From the NCBI RefSeq assembly GCF_003432035.1, contig NZ_QOHO01000023.1, forward strand, positions 56,431-120,430: a stretch of 64,000 nucleotides of DNA. Direction: 5' to 3'. Positions 1 to 8,563 of this stretch are shown here, piece after piece. The position numbers and the translations under genes are program-made. The DNA is from Lacrimispora amygdalina (lineage in GTDB: Bacteria > Bacillota > Clostridia > Lachnospirales > Lachnospiraceae). Positions within the stretch are counted from its first letter, which is position 1, and each line of letters starts with the position of its first letter. Below the pieces are notes generated by a model that worked only from the letters and a program-made list of their open reading frames with translations, ran no database searches and was not told the origin of the DNA.

Positions 1-338
1 TAATAGCCGGCTTTTGTGTTACTTTTTCCCATATAACGGGATAAGGGGGAATGGCTGAAGAAAAACCCGCAAAAAAGGCTTCCGAGAGAATCTTTCTGAT
101 AAAGCGCTTTTCCCTCTTCCCCCTCCTGGTCCCAGACAGCAGCAGGATACTGGTATCGCCAGATAAAGGAGACGCTATCTGCAACTCCCTCTCCCATCCA
201 GTTTTGTATCTCCTTTAAATCCAGTCTGCCTGCTGCCTGGGAAGCTTCTTTAAAACTAAAAAAAACGGCCAGAATCAGGCTTACTGCAATCATTAAATTT
301 TTAATTAACCGGTTCAATCGTTCACTGCTCTGTTTCAT
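1..338 (-). CDS. Probable stage II sporulation protein P, N-terminal part (cut by window edge)
   Basis: An open frame starts at an ATG at 338 with an AGGAAGG ribosome site and runs without a stop for 112 codons off the left edge. The product has a basic N-terminus, one hydrophobic segment at about residues 14-30, then an extracytoplasmic stretch. SpoIIP is a membrane-anchored cell-wall hydrolase needed for engulfment, and spoIIP directly follows gpr in many Bacilli and Clostridia, which is the order here. The catalytic domain lies outside the window, so the name rests on position and topology. It could be another single-pass membrane protein. Confidence 0.5.
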   Translation of the reverse strand, partial: MKQSSERLNRLIKNLMIAVSLILAVFFSFKEASQAAGRLDLKEIQNWMGEGVADSVSFIWRYQYPAAVWDQEGEEGKALYQKDSLGSLFCGFFFSHSPLSRYMGKSNTKAGY

Positions 339-394
339 AGCCGCCTTCCTGCATTCTTGATTCATAATATACTATGCAGAAAGCCGGCTGTTTA

Positions 395-1372
395 CTACGA
401 AACTTCCTGTCCCAGAAAGGTCATATGGATTCCCTCTGAGATGGTGAAACTCAATTCTTTCACGGTTTCGTCAATATCGGGAGGAGTCACATAAAGTGGT
501 CCGAACTCCGGCTCTAAAAGTTCCCGTATGAGATCATACTGCTCATCAGAATTAAGATTTTCCATAAAATCTCCCATACCCTTGGTCTCCATATTTTCTG
601 ACAAAGCTCTGATTAAGGTTCTGACTGTATCGTGTACGATGGCAGCCGCCCCTACCACGGTGGGGACGCCAATTGCCATAACCGGGACCCCTAAGCTTTC
701 TTTTGTTAAGCTGTGGCGGTGATTTCCCACTCCGGAACCTGGATGGATTCCGGTATCCGTCAGCTGTATGGTGGTTCCGAGACGTTTTACACTTCTTGCA
801 GCCAGAGCATCAATTGCAATAATGAGATCCGGTTTTGTTTCTTTAATAATTCCTTTTAGTATTTCGGCTGTTTCCATTCCGGTCTGAGCCATAACACCAG
901 GTGCAATTCCGCTGATCACCGGCATGGTTTTTCCCCGCCAGAAATCTTCCCCATACTGAACTTTTAAATGTCTGGTGACCTGAAGGTTTTTCAGAACTCT
1001 CGGCCCCAAAGAGTCCGGAGTTACGGAAGAATTGCCAAGTCCTGCCACCAATACGTGAAAATCCGGTTTTCTGAAATCTTTCCCTTCCAGCAGCTTGGAG
1101 ATCTGGGCTGAAAGCTCTTCGGACACCTCCCTGTGATAATCCTCATCTTTTAAAGACAGCTGGTCTGCTTCCAGGGTGATATAGGTTCCAATGGGCTTTC
1201 CCATGGCTTTTGATCCTTTTTCATCAAGAATTTTTACCTCTGTCATTTTAATCCGGCTGTCGGACCGGTGCCATTCCCTTAAGGATACTCCTGATATTTC
1301 TCCGCCGTCACCGGGAAAGCTTTCTTTTTCTTCAACAGCAAGGTCTGTACGAACTTCAAATGTGTTTTCCAT
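395..1372 (-). CDS. gpr: GPR germination endopeptidase
   Basis: This is the spore protease that degrades small acid-soluble proteins (SASPs) at germination. It is made in the forespore as a zymogen that processes itself. The 325-residue product begins MENTFEVRTDLAVEE, and the family blocks GLGNSSVTPDSLGPRV and SGIAPGVMAQTGMETAEI are present. The start at 1372 is preferred over an upstream in-frame start at 1420 because GGAGG lies just before it. It precedes a probable spoIIP on the same strand and is divergent from rpsT. I could not assign a sigma-G promoter with confidence. Confidence 0.93.
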   Translation of the reverse strand: MENTFEVRTDLAVEEKESFPGDGGEISGVSLREWHRSDSRIKMTEVKILDEKGSKAMGKPIGTYITLEADQLSLKDEDYHREVSEELSAQISKLLEGKDFRKPDFHVLVAGLGNSSVTPDSLGPRVLKNLQVTRHLKVQYGEDFWRGKTMPVISGIAPGVMAQTGMETAEILKGIIKETKPDLIIAIDALAARSVKRLGTTIQLTDTGIHPGSGVGNHRHSLTKESLGVPVMAIGVPTVVGAAAIVHDTVRTLIRALSENMETKGMGDFMENLNSDEQYDLIRELLEPEFGPLYVTPPDIDETVKELSFTISEGIHMTFLGQEVS

Positions 1373-1430
1373 TTCTTCCTCCTTTCCAGCATTTCTAAGG
1401 TATTTTCTGCAAAAAAGCAAGAATTATGTA

Positions 1431-1459
1431 TTGACATATGTATCGAAATTCGCTAAAAT
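1431..1459 (+). promoter_or_regulatory. Sigma-A promoter of rpsT
   Basis: A perfect TTGACA (1431-1436) and TAAAAT (1454-1459) are separated by 17 nt. This predicts a leader of about 85 nt before the rpsT start. Confidence 0.75.
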
Positions 1460-1550
1460 ATAAAAGTATGTTTACATTGAACTGTCCGTGTCCAGGCTTT
1501 GATGCAAAACAAAGAATAAATCATATTACATTTTATTGGAGGTGTACAGA

Positions 1551-1814
1551 TTGGCTAACATTAAATCTGCAAAGAAAAGAATCTTAGTTAACGAAACTAA
1601 GGCTGCTAGAAACAAAGCGATCAGATCCAAAGTGAAAACATCCATTAAGAAAGTGGAATCTGCTATTACTGCCGGTGACAAGGCTGCTGCCCAGGCATTA
1701 TTAGTAAATGCTATTACAGAGATCGACAAAGCTGCTACCAAAGGCGTATATCATAAGAATAACGCTTCCAGAAAAGTATCCAGAATCTCTAAAGCTGTTA
1801 ACGCAATGGCTTAA
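1551..1814 (+). CDS. rpsT: 30S ribosomal protein S20
   Basis: This is the small 16S-rRNA-binding protein of the 30S subunit, 87 residues long, basic and lysine/alanine-rich. The N-terminus LANIKSAKKRI and the AIRSKVKTSIKKVE helix are typical. The start is a TTG at 1551, eight or so bases after TGGAGGTG. The in-frame ATG at 1536 lies upstream of that ribosome site and is rejected. It is a single-gene unit with its own promoter and terminator, and it is divergent from gpr as in many Firmicutes. Confidence 0.95.
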   Translation: MANIKSAKKRILVNETKAARNKAIRSKVKTSIKKVESAITAGDKAAAQALLVNAITEIDKAATKGVYHKNNASRKVSRISKAVNAMA

Positions 1815-1831
1815 TTCATAAACGATATTTA

Positions 1832-1866
1832 TCCCATTCAGACTAACCCGCTGAATGGGATTTTTT
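1832..1866 (+). terminator. Rho-independent terminator of rpsT
   Basis: A 10-bp perfect stem TCCCATTCAG / CTGAATGGGA is followed by six T residues, 17 nt after the rpsT stop. Confidence 0.9.
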
Positions 1867-1906
1867 GGTTTGGCGGAATCTCTTTTTATTGGATCCCGCC
1901 AGGTTC

Positions 1907-2737
1907 TTATAAAATTTGAAGTGCACCGTTTTTATCCGTATTAAGGCGCAGCTCCCCTTCATACATACTTCCGTCAGATGTTAACCGGTAAAGCTCATTT
2001 TTCCAGATCACCCACTGGTCTTTTGCCATTTTTCCGTCAATGTCTAAATAATACCATTTTCCGTCACTTCCGGTTTTCCAGGTGTCTTTTACCATATATC
2101 CGGCTTCATCAAACCAGTACCAGGTTTCTCCGTCCTGATACCAGTTGTTTTTCACATAATCTCCTGTATTTCCCAAATAAAATCTCCATCCGTTTTCATC
2201 TTCCACCCATCCGGATTTTACTTCCGCTGCTGATAAAAGTGAATCTTTAAAATCATCCCATGTATGGCTGGTGTGGTTATATACAAATGGATTGGGGCAG
2301 ATTTTACCGGTTACGTCGTAGTGGCGGATTACGTGGTCTTCTCTGATCCCGTATTGTTCCATAAGATGCTTTGTCAGTGTTTTTGCTGAAGCGACAGTTG
2401 CATCTTCAAAATACCAGTCTCTGCTTGTATCGGACTGACTGCCTTTATTTCTGACGCATAGTTCTATGCCGATACTGTTGCTGTTGCGGCATTCGGGATG
2501 GATGTAGGTCCTGGCTCCGCAGTGCCATGCGATATTTTTGTCCTCTACGGACTGCCAGATCTCTCCGGAAAAGCCCACAAAGTAGTGGGCGCTGGCGCCT
2601 ACGTACTGGGAAGCATAGTATTTGCAGTTTGCTTCTGCCCCTCCCAGCGCCCCTACGTAATGAATGACAATATATTTAATACGGCTTAGTTCGCCGTTGC
2701 TGTAATTGTATGGGGTTAGAAGTTTGTTTATTTCCAC
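1907..2737 (-). CDS. N-acetylmuramoyl-L-alanine amidase with C-terminal wall-binding repeats (lysin)
   Basis: This is a phage-type lysin cutting the amide bond between MurNAc and L-Ala. The Amidase_2 domain spans about residues 15-165, with candidate zinc ligands in IVIHYVG, AWHCGART and VIRHYDVTGKICPNP. Residues 175-270 hold aromatic repeats of the choline/glucan-binding type (GWRFYLGNTGDYVKNNWY, WYWFDEAGYMVKDTW, WYYLDIDGKMAKDQW). The start is a GTG at 2737 after GGGAGGGG. It directly follows a small ORF and a holin on the same strand, forming a compact lysis cassette. No other phage structural genes are nearby. Confidence 0.88.
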   Translation of the reverse strand: MEINKLLTPYNYSNGELSRIKYIVIHYVGALGGAEANCKYYASQYVGASAHYFVGFSGEIWQSVEDKNIAWHCGARTYIHPECRNSNSIGIELCVRNKGSQSDTSRDWYFEDATVASAKTLTKHLMEQYGIREDHVIRHYDVTGKICPNPFVYNHTSHTWDDFKDSLLSAAEVKSGWVEDENGWRFYLGNTGDYVKNNWYQDGETWYWFDEAGYMVKDTWKTGSDGKWYYLDIDGKMAKDQWVIWKNELYRLTSDGSMYEGELRLNTDKNGALQIL

Positions 2738-2893
2738 TTAAATCCCCTCCCTTCTTCCCGAGAATCCCATGTCATCTGCATCAAAGGATTCCCGGAAGCG
2801 TTCGATTTCTGTATAATCGGAATTTTTTAAATTTTCCTGTATTCCAAGTAATTCTATGCGGGTCATGTCTTCTGTTGCTTCGCTTTTTACCAT
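2738..2893 (-). CDS. Small hypothetical protein of the lysis module
   Basis: A 51-residue acidic, soluble protein (MVKSEATEDMTRIELL...). The start at 2893 is chosen because AAGGTGAT precedes it. The longer frame back to 2980 lacks a ribosome site. Its stop abuts the amidase start, implying translational coupling. I do not recognise a domain. Small proteins between holin and amidase are common in Lachnospiraceae lysis modules. Confidence 0.6.
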   Translation of the reverse strand: MVKSEATEDMTRIELLGIQENLKNSDYTEIERFRESFDADDMGFSGRREGI

Positions 2894-2995
2894 AGATATC
2901 ACCTTGTCCCTTTTTATTAATATATGAAGGACAGGTGAAAGATGTACCGGATAAATTATGGCTTTCTTTTCAAATGACACCCAAAAGAGAACTTT

Positions 2996-3412
2996 TTAAG
3001 ACGGTTGTGATTTCTGGTTCAACAAGTCTATCGCCTTCGTCAGAACAGAGGGCAGCGGTATTCCCATTAGCCCGGCATTCTCTACTATGGAAATCAGCTC
3101 ATTTGCCATAAAACCAATTACTACAGTATCTCGTATGTATGTTGTTCCAATGGACAAATCTAGTCGATAAGCAATCAGAACAAACAGAAGAGTCATAGAC
3201 TTTCTACATAAGCCTTTCCAGCCTGCTTTTGATTCCAAAGTCCCTGTTTCTGTTTTTTTACTATTATGAAAAATAGCAGCTACTGCTATCCCAGATATGA
3301 AGTCTATTGCCATGAACAGGACCAAAGTGGCAATTCCAGTATCCCAACCTCCTAATAAAGTTGTAATAATACTGCCGACTATACCGGTTAAGGTACACAA
3401 GGTGTTTTTCAT
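2996..3412 (-). CDS. Phage holin family protein
   Basis: A 138-residue membrane protein starting at MKNTLCTLTG, with GAGGAG about 8 nt upstream. A TTG at 3427 would add five residues and is less likely. Hydrophobic segments lie near residues 8-22, 28-48 and 70-85, and the loop AAIFHNSKKTETGTLESKAG and the motif GWKGLCRKS fit the toxin-secretion/phage-lysis holin family. Holins make pores that release the lysin, here the adjacent amidase. Confidence 0.8.
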   Translation of the reverse strand: MKNTLCTLTGIVGSIITTLLGGWDTGIATLVLFMAIDFISGIAVAAIFHNSKKTETGTLESKAGWKGLCRKSMTLLFVLIAYRLDLSIGTTYIRDTVVIGFMANELISIVENAGLMGIPLPSVLTKAIDLLNQKSQPS

Positions 3413-3449
3413 TTTGTCTCTCCTCAAATATAATTTCTGCTAAATAGCA

Positions 3450-3680
3450 TTATGTAGTCTTTTCGTCTACATCATCATTAAAAAAAATACCACTTATCTC
3501 CTCCAACGACACAATCCCAAGCAACTCACACAGCATTTTAATCTCACCCGCCTTAAACTGACTCTTATTCCAAAGTTTCCTCCGAAACCCATAACTGGAT
3601 AAGTGAAGTCTGTCTGCAATCCACCCCTTTTTCAGCCCGAATTTTTTAATTCGCTCATTTAACCGAACCGTATTTGTCAT
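3450..3680 (-). CDS. Small Cro-like helix-turn-helix regulator
   Basis: A 76-residue DNA-binding protein. The segment LNERIKKFGLKKGWIADRLH followed by SSYGFRRKLWNKSQF fits a lambda-repressor-like HTH, and the rest is short and acidic. It is divergent from the larger XRE gene at 3816, so the two resemble a cI/cro-style pair. Its last codons (V-D-E-K-T-T) contain a sequence that recurs almost exactly upstream of its own start; see the repeat entries. Confidence 0.65.
   Translation of the reverse strand: MTNTVRLNERIKKFGLKKGWIADRLHLSSYGFRRKLWNKSQFKAGEIKMLCELLGIVSLEEISGIFFNDDVDEKTT
3454..3470. repeat. Operator-like repeat, copy 1 (inside 3' end of the Cro-like gene)
   Basis: The 17-nt near-palindrome GTAGTCTTTTCGTCTAC is followed by ATCATCAT. 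It encodes the last residues of the small regulator. Copy 2 lies at 3697-3713. Confidence 0.5.
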
Positions 3681-3696
3681 TCCCTCCTCCTTTCTT

Positions 3697-3713
3697 GTAG
3701 TCTTTTTGTCTAC
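3697..3713. promoter_or_regulatory. Operator-like repeat, copy 2 (upstream of the Cro-like gene)
   Basis: GTAGTCTTTTTGTCTAC differs from copy 1 at one base and is also followed by ATCATCAT. GTAG..CTAC arms give dyad symmetry. It lies between the divergent regulators, a natural place for an operator. Read on the minus strand it also resembles a leftover 3' end of a second copy of the regulator gene. Confidence 0.45.
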
Positions 3714-3766
3714 ATCATCATCATACTCTGTTGTTTCCTTTTTGTCAACACCTTTCTCAATTTTTG

Positions 3767-3795
3767 TTGAAAGTAATTCTACTACATGTTATAAT
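3767..3795 (+). promoter_or_regulatory. Sigma-A promoter of the XRE gene at 3816
   Basis: TTGAAA (3767-3772), a 17-nt spacer and a perfect TATAAT (3790-3795), 20 nt before the start codon. GGAGGTGG serves as the ribosome site. Confidence 0.7.
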
Positions 3796-3815
3796 ACTGT
3801 CATGGAGGTGGTCCT

Positions 3816-4298
3816 ATGGATATCGGTCAGATCATAAAACAAAGACGAGAAGAACTGGGAATGTCCCAGGAAGAGCTTGCGCGAAAGGCGGGTTACAAAT
3901 CCCGTTCTTCTATTAATAAGATAGAAGTAGATGGCAGAGGTCTTCCCCAGTCAAAAATTACTGCAATCGCAAAAGCGCTGAGAACAACTCCCGCTTCCCT
4001 CATGGGCTGGGAGGAAACAGAGAGTTTTGCACTGGATCATGTGAACAGCTGTTTTGGAGAGTCTGCCAGAGAAATGTTAAGTAACTTTCAAAAGCTCAAT
4101 GAAAACGGACAGAAAGAGGCGCTAAAAAGGGTCAGTGAGATGGTACACATCCCCCAATATACAAAAGCAGACCCGGTTGTCCAGCCTTTGCATCCGGATT
4201 CCAGATCTTATTTACAGCCGGTAGCGGCTCATGAGCGGACAGATATTGAAGTGACTGAGGAAATGAGACAGCATGATGATGCCTTTTTCGATGAATAA
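3816..4298 (+). CDS. XRE-family transcriptional regulator (phage-repressor type)
   Basis: A 160-residue regulator. The N-terminal HTH (about residues 4-65: IGQIIKQRREELGMSQEELA ... SSINKIE) is classic XRE. The rest is acidic, without the catalytic signature of a LexA-type peptidase. An ImmA/IrrE-like gene follows 18-27 nt later, so this looks like an ImmR/ImmA-style pair in which the second protein relieves repression by the first. Transcribed from a strong promoter divergent to the Cro-like gene. Confidence 0.85.
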   Translation: MDIGQIIKQRREELGMSQEELARKAGYKSRSSINKIEVDGRGLPQSKITAIAKALRTTPASLMGWEETESFALDHVNSCFGESAREMLSNFQKLNENGQKEALKRVSEMVHIPQYTKADPVVQPLHPDSRSYLQPVAAHERTDIEVTEEMRQHDDAFFDE

Positions 4299-4325
4299 GG
4301 AATAAAATTCGTTGAGGTGATTTAT

Positions 4326-4781
4326 TTGAATTATGACATATTATTAAAGGAAGCAGACTCTGACGGAATCATGATTAAAGAAAAACCATTAGTTGCAAAC
4401 GATGGGCGGATCAGGGGCGATCAGATTCTCATCCGGCAGAACATGTCCGGCTGCCAGAAGGCCTGCGTACTGGCAGAAGAGCTTGGGCATTACTACACCA
4501 CTGCCGGAGATATACTGGATCAGTCCAATGTTTCAAACAGAAAGCAGGAACGCACTGCACGCTTATGGGCATATAACAAGATGATTACATTGGAGAAGCT
4601 GGTTGCAGCGAAAGAGGCCGGCTGCAGAAACAGCTTTGAAATCGCGGAACATTTAGAGGTTACGGAAGAGTTTTTATTGGAAGCGCTGGAATGCTATCGG
4701 ACAAAGTATGAGAAGGGGCTGCAAAAGGACAACTATTTAATTCTTTTTGAACCATTTAATATATATAAAATGGCAGAATAA
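4326..4781 (+). CDS. ImmA/IrrE-like metallopeptidase-family protein
   Basis: A 151-residue partner of the upstream XRE protein. The segment CQKACVLAEELGHYYTTAGD matches the ImmA/IrrE active-site helix, but the first zinc-binding His of HExxH is replaced by Glu (EELGH). From memory this variant is frequent in Firmicute phage ImmA-like proteins. The start is taken as TTG at 4326, five bases after GAGGTGA. The in-frame GTG at 4317 lies within that ribosome site. By analogy with ImmA it may cleave or inactivate the adjacent repressor. Confidence 0.75.
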   Translation: MNYDILLKEADSDGIMIKEKPLVANDGRIRGDQILIRQNMSGCQKACVLAEELGHYYTTAGDILDQSNVSNRKQERTARLWAYNKMITLEKLVAAKEAGCRNSFEIAEHLEVTEEFLLEALECYRTKYEKGLQKDNYLILFEPFNIYKMAE

Positions 4782-4839
4782 TTTTTTTGTTATCTTAATG
4801 TCGGCTGTACTCTCATATACTATCCAGAGGTGATGAACT

Positions 4840-5043
4840 ATGCAGTCCTGTGAACTGGTAACACTGGTGTCATCCATTGCCTGCTGTCTTGCAAAAGACC
4901 GCACAGCCGAGGAAATTGCTCTGCTCAGCTGTGTTTTCAACCAGCTGGGTGACACTCTGGAAACAATTGCAGCCCATCGGGTACTTTGTTGCAGCGATGA
5001 TAAGAATGGCAATATCGATGATGATATATTTTTCCGCTTTTAA
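4840..5043 (+). CDS. DUF6774-like small protein
   Basis: A 67-residue protein with AGAGGTGATG before the start. The pattern MQSCELVTLVSSIACCLAK ... EEIALLSCVFNQLGDTLETI resembles the small family DUF6774 found widely in Lachnospiraceae; the assignment is from memory. Function is unknown. It is followed at once by a strong hairpin. Confidence 0.7.
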   Translation: MQSCELVTLVSSIACCLAKDRTAEEIALLSCVFNQLGDTLETIAAHRVLCCSDDKNGNIDDDIFFRF

Positions 5044-5050
5044 AGAGAAA

Positions 5051-5103
5051 GAAACCGGTAGCCATAAGGATCTGTTCATTAGTTCCTTATGGCTGCCGGT
5101 TTC
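5051..5103. terminator. Long hairpin between convergent genes, probable bidirectional terminator
   Basis: A stem of about 20 bp (GAAACCGGTAGCCATAAGGA and its near-perfect complement) lies between the stop of the DUF6774-like gene and the stop of holA. On the minus strand it is followed by a T-rich tract. Confidence 0.7.
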
Positions 5104-5124
5104 TGACTCAGACAACCCGTTGCT

Positions 5125-6108
5125 TTAATACTTCGCAGTCAGCAGAAGCTCCACTGCCATACGGTCCGAAAGCCTTCCGGTTTTTACCGCTTCTTCCGCT
5201 TCAACACAGGAATTTACATAAGAAAGAATCTGCTCTTTTGAAAAAGTTTTTGCCTGAGGCATCAGCTTACCGGCAGCAAAAGGCGGAATTTTAAGTTTTG
5301 CCGCGATTCCCCCTTTATCCATTCCCTTCCCCATCAGTTCCTTCACCTGGAGCAGCTGATTAAACTGCCTGGCTATGAGAAACATAATTCTCATAGGCGG
5401 TTCCTTTAAAGTAAGTAAATCTTCATAAAGATCAAGCGCCTTTTTTGTCTGACGGTTCACAATTGATGTAACCATGTCAAAGATCTTATTGGCTGTGCGT
5501 TCCGTACAGATGGCCGTCACATCCTCATCTGTTATCACTTCTCTTCCCAATGTGAAACTGATAAGTTTTTCCAGCTCCATGCGGATGTTTTCCATGTCAT
5601 CTCCGGTCATGCTTAAGAAAAGCTCCATGGTCTGCCCGGTCACCTTCTTCCCTTCTCTGGCAAGCAGAGTTCCCGCCCACCTGGCAAGCTGGCTCATATC
5701 CTGACGCTCCATTTCAGCAGCATATCCCAGTTCCTTTATCTTTTTAAACATTTTACTTCTTTTATCTACTTCTGATTCCACAAACACCATGCAGGTTGTA
5801 TCCGGCATCTGGGGAAGATAGGCAGCCAGTTCCTCTGCCGCCGATTTAAAAAAGCCGCTGTCTTCTACCAGAATCATTCGCTTCTCAGCAAAAAAAGGCA
5901 TGGTATCAGCAAGGCTTATCAGTTCCTTTACATCAATGGACTTTCCGTTAAACTGATTGAAATTCATGGTATCGCCCTGGGTTATGGCCGATTTCATCTG
6001 ATTTTTATAGCTGTTTTTTAAAAAGGCTTCTTCCCCAAATAAGAGGTAAACCGGCTTAAAACTATTATTTTTTATATCCTGATTCAGGGTCTGCATAACA
6101 TGGTTCAC
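5125..6108 (-). CDS. holA: DNA polymerase III subunit delta
   Basis: The clamp-loader subunit that opens the sliding clamp, 327 residues, normal for the family. It has the N-terminal KPVYLLFGEEAFLKNSYKNQ segment, the NQFNG region, the central DTTCMVFVESEVDKRSKMFK block and the C-terminal collar domain. The start is taken as GTG at 6108, overlapping the comEC stop by 4 nt. ATG at 6096 is an alternative. The comEC-holA order is common in Firmicutes. Confidence 0.93.
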   Translation of the reverse strand: MNHVMQTLNQDIKNNSFKPVYLLFGEEAFLKNSYKNQMKSAITQGDTMNFNQFNGKSIDVKELISLADTMPFFAEKRMILVEDSGFFKSAAEELAAYLPQMPDTTCMVFVESEVDKRSKMFKKIKELGYAAEMERQDMSQLARWAGTLLAREGKKVTGQTMELFLSMTGDDMENIRMELEKLISFTLGREVITDEDVTAICTERTANKIFDMVTSIVNRQTKKALDLYEDLLTLKEPPMRIMFLIARQFNQLLQVKELMGKGMDKGGIAAKLKIPPFAAGKLMPQAKTFSKEQILSYVNSCVEAEEAVKTGRLSDRMAVELLLTAKY

Positions 6109-8459
6109 TCCTTTTCCTTCCCTTCATTATACCCATGGTTCTGATTTCCGTCAACGAAAGTTGAAAAACGGATCCTGGTTCCATCCGTTTCCAGTCTGAC
6201 CGCTCCGCTTTTTCCAGTCTGAAAGACCGTAACATTCCGTTCTTTTAAACGGTCTAAAACTTCTTTATGAGGATGCCCGTAGGAATTCCCCTGTCCATAG
6301 GAAATCACAGCCCAGGCCGGGGAAACTGCGTCAAGGAACGGTTCACTGGATGAAAATCTGGAGCCGTGATGAGCGGTTTTTAAAACATTTACTTCGCCAA
6401 GAAAATGATAATCCGTTTTCCCAAGAAGCCGCTGTTCCTCCGCCTCTCCCATATCTCCGGTAAACAGCATATGACAATCACCATAATCCATTTTAAGCAC
6501 CTGTGATTCTCCATTAACATCACCCGGAACATCTTCTTTGCCGGGATAAAGGCAGGTAATGGAAAGTGTGCCTATTTTCATAAAATCTCCTCCTGTTAAA
6601 TACCTCACGCAGGTCCCCCGTTTGCTTCCCAGCTCTTTAAGTGACTGAATTGATTCATCCTCCCTCCCATGATAGGGGAGAAACAGATTCTTAATCTGAA
6701 TATCCTCACAGCTTTCCAGTAAGTATTTCACCCCGCTTAAATGATCCTGGTCCCCATGGCTGACAAATGCATAATCAATTTCGGAAATACCAAGGGATTT
6801 AAGACAGGGAGACAGTGTGTATTCTCCCAGAGACTTATTCGACGAACTGCCTCCATCAACCAGTATGGCTTCTCCCTCTGTTCTCAGTAAAATCCCATCT
6901 CCCTGCCCCACATCAAGAAACCATGCATCCAGCCCTCTTACTGGCTTGGGTAAAAAAAGCAGTATGGACAAGAGATAGAAGCCTGCTAAAAAAAGAAGCT
7001 TTCCACCATATGGAATCCTCCCTGCATTTTTATCCTTTCTCTCTTTTGGGAGATCTGCTTCCTTCTTCTCTCCATTCTCCCATTTCCCCAACATTTTAAT
7101 GAACAGCATACCAGCAGTCAAAAGTAAAGCATAAGCGGCAAGAACAAGAATATCCGGCCTTCCCAGGATAATATTATGTCCTGGTATCTGCCCGGCCGTT
7201 TTTAGCAGAACTTCATACAAAGACAGAATATAATGCCCGGTGCCAGCTGCCGCAGTTCCTAAAACAGAATTTATGGCTCCAAAGGCAATCACTCCCATAC
7301 CCGAACAGAGTACTCCTCCCATAAGAGGAATGACCAGAAGATTTAGCACCAGACCATAAGGAGGCATTTGATAAAAATGAAATGCCGTTACAGGCAACGT
7401 CATCATCTGAACAGCAAAGCAGGCAGAAATACTCCCGGCAAACAGATGATCTTTCCCCAGCCAGCCCCGGATGACCGGTGCCAGTCCTCCGATCGCAAAC
7501 ACAGCGCCAAAGGAAAGCTGGACTCCTCCCTGCATGATGAGAAACGGGGAATGAAAACTGAGAAGAAGTAAAGACAGAGAAGCTGCAGACAGCAAATCAT
7601 AGGTTCTGCCAAGACAGGCAGCATAAAATCCAACACACATCATAAACCCCGCCCGCACAACTGAGGGGCCCCCACCGGTCATAATGCCGTATAATATCAG
7701 AAGAGCTGTGCTTAAAAGACCTGCCTCCCAAAAACCTGCCCCCGCTTTTTTCATCAGCTTATAGAAAGCCAGCCCGATAAAGGACATGTGCAGACCACTG
7801 ATTGCAAGGAGGTGGGCGATACCGTTTTTCTGGTATAGATCCTTGATTTCACTGGAAATCCCCTTTCTATCTCCCAGCACGGCAGCCGCAAAAATACCTG
7901 CGTCCTCTTCTTTCGCATCCCGATAGAGAAGTTCCTTACTTCGTAACTTAAATTTCCTTAAGCGTTCCAATAGCGGGGACTTTGCAGCATCCACGATTTC
8001 CATCTCTTCTGCAAAAAGGCGGAAATCCAGTCCCAGAGACTGGTAGTAATCTTTGAAGTCAAACTCACCCGGATTTCTTGCCTGGGAAAAAAGCTGCACC
8101 TCTCCCCGCACCATAACCGTCTGCCCGATTCCCAATTGTTCCGATGAAACGCTGCCGGCCTCCTTTAAGGAAACCAGAATTTTGGAATGCTCATAAGGAA
8201 CCTCATCCCAGTTTCCTTTTGTCATCTTCCGTATCCGGTTATTCTTTAACGTCAGCAAGACAGCTCCTTCCTCTTCCTCAATGAAAGAAATCTTACCCTG
8301 AACCTGGGTATAATGGGAGGAAATCTCATAAAGCCTCTTTTCCCGTTCTCTCCATTTCTCCATTTCAGAACCTGCACGAGCCGATCCCAAGTAGAAAAAA
8401 ACAAGAGGCAAAAAGACCCATAGCGGGTTTCTGCCTCTCCTGCAAACACAAAAAATCAT
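6105..8459 (-). CDS. comEC: ComEC/Rec2 DNA uptake channel
   Basis: Membrane channel that passes single-stranded DNA into the cell, 784 residues from the first canonical start. It has an N-terminal OB-like region, the Competence domain (GIAHLLAISGLHMSFIGLAF, about residues 210-460) and a C-terminal metallo-beta-lactamase domain (WFLDVGQGDGILLRTEGEAI, FVSHGDQDHLSG, LKTAHHGSRFSS). The frame continues upstream of 8459 for 36 codons with no ATG, GTG or TTG. That extension encodes a typical ComEC first membrane helix, so the true start may be an ATA at 8567. No other competence gene is in the window. Confidence 0.92.
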   Translation of the reverse strand: MIFCVCRRGRNPLWVFLPLVFFYLGSARAGSEMEKWREREKRLYEISSHYTQVQGKISFIEEEEGAVLLTLKNNRIRKMTKGNWDEVPYEHSKILVSLKEAGSVSSEQLGIGQTVMVRGEVQLFSQARNPGEFDFKDYYQSLGLDFRLFAEEMEIVDAAKSPLLERLRKFKLRSKELLYRDAKEEDAGIFAAAVLGDRKGISSEIKDLYQKNGIAHLLAISGLHMSFIGLAFYKLMKKAGAGFWEAGLLSTALLILYGIMTGGGPSVVRAGFMMCVGFYAACLGRTYDLLSAASLSLLLLSFHSPFLIMQGGVQLSFGAVFAIGGLAPVIRGWLGKDHLFAGSISACFAVQMMTLPVTAFHFYQMPPYGLVLNLLVIPLMGGVLCSGMGVIAFGAINSVLGTAAAGTGHYILSLYEVLLKTAGQIPGHNIILGRPDILVLAAYALLLTAGMLFIKMLGKWENGEKKEADLPKERKDKNAGRIPYGGKLLFLAGFYLLSILLFLPKPVRGLDAWFLDVGQGDGILLRTEGEAILVDGGSSSNKSLGEYTLSPCLKSLGISEIDYAFVSHGDQDHLSGVKYLLESCEDIQIKNLFLPYHGREDESIQSLKELGSKRGTCVRYLTGGDFMKIGTLSITCLYPGKEDVPGDVNGESQVLKMDYGDCHMLFTGDMGEAEEQRLLGKTDYHFLGEVNVLKTAHHGSRFSSSEPFLDAVSPAWAVISYGQGNSYGHPHKEVLDRLKERNVTVFQTGKSGAVRLETDGTRIRFSTFVDGNQNHGYNEGKEKE

Positions 8460-8563
8460 CCCGGCTGCAATGAACGCCGGAAGAAAAAGCCAAGATGTCA
8501 GAGCCAGCAGTACGGCAGTCTCTCCAAGTACAAATCCCCCTGCAATCAGACATAATGGGCGTT

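Noticed and set aside
1907..4781. A complete prophage
   Set aside because: Only amidase, holin and regulators are present; there are no capsid, tail, terminase or integrase genes.
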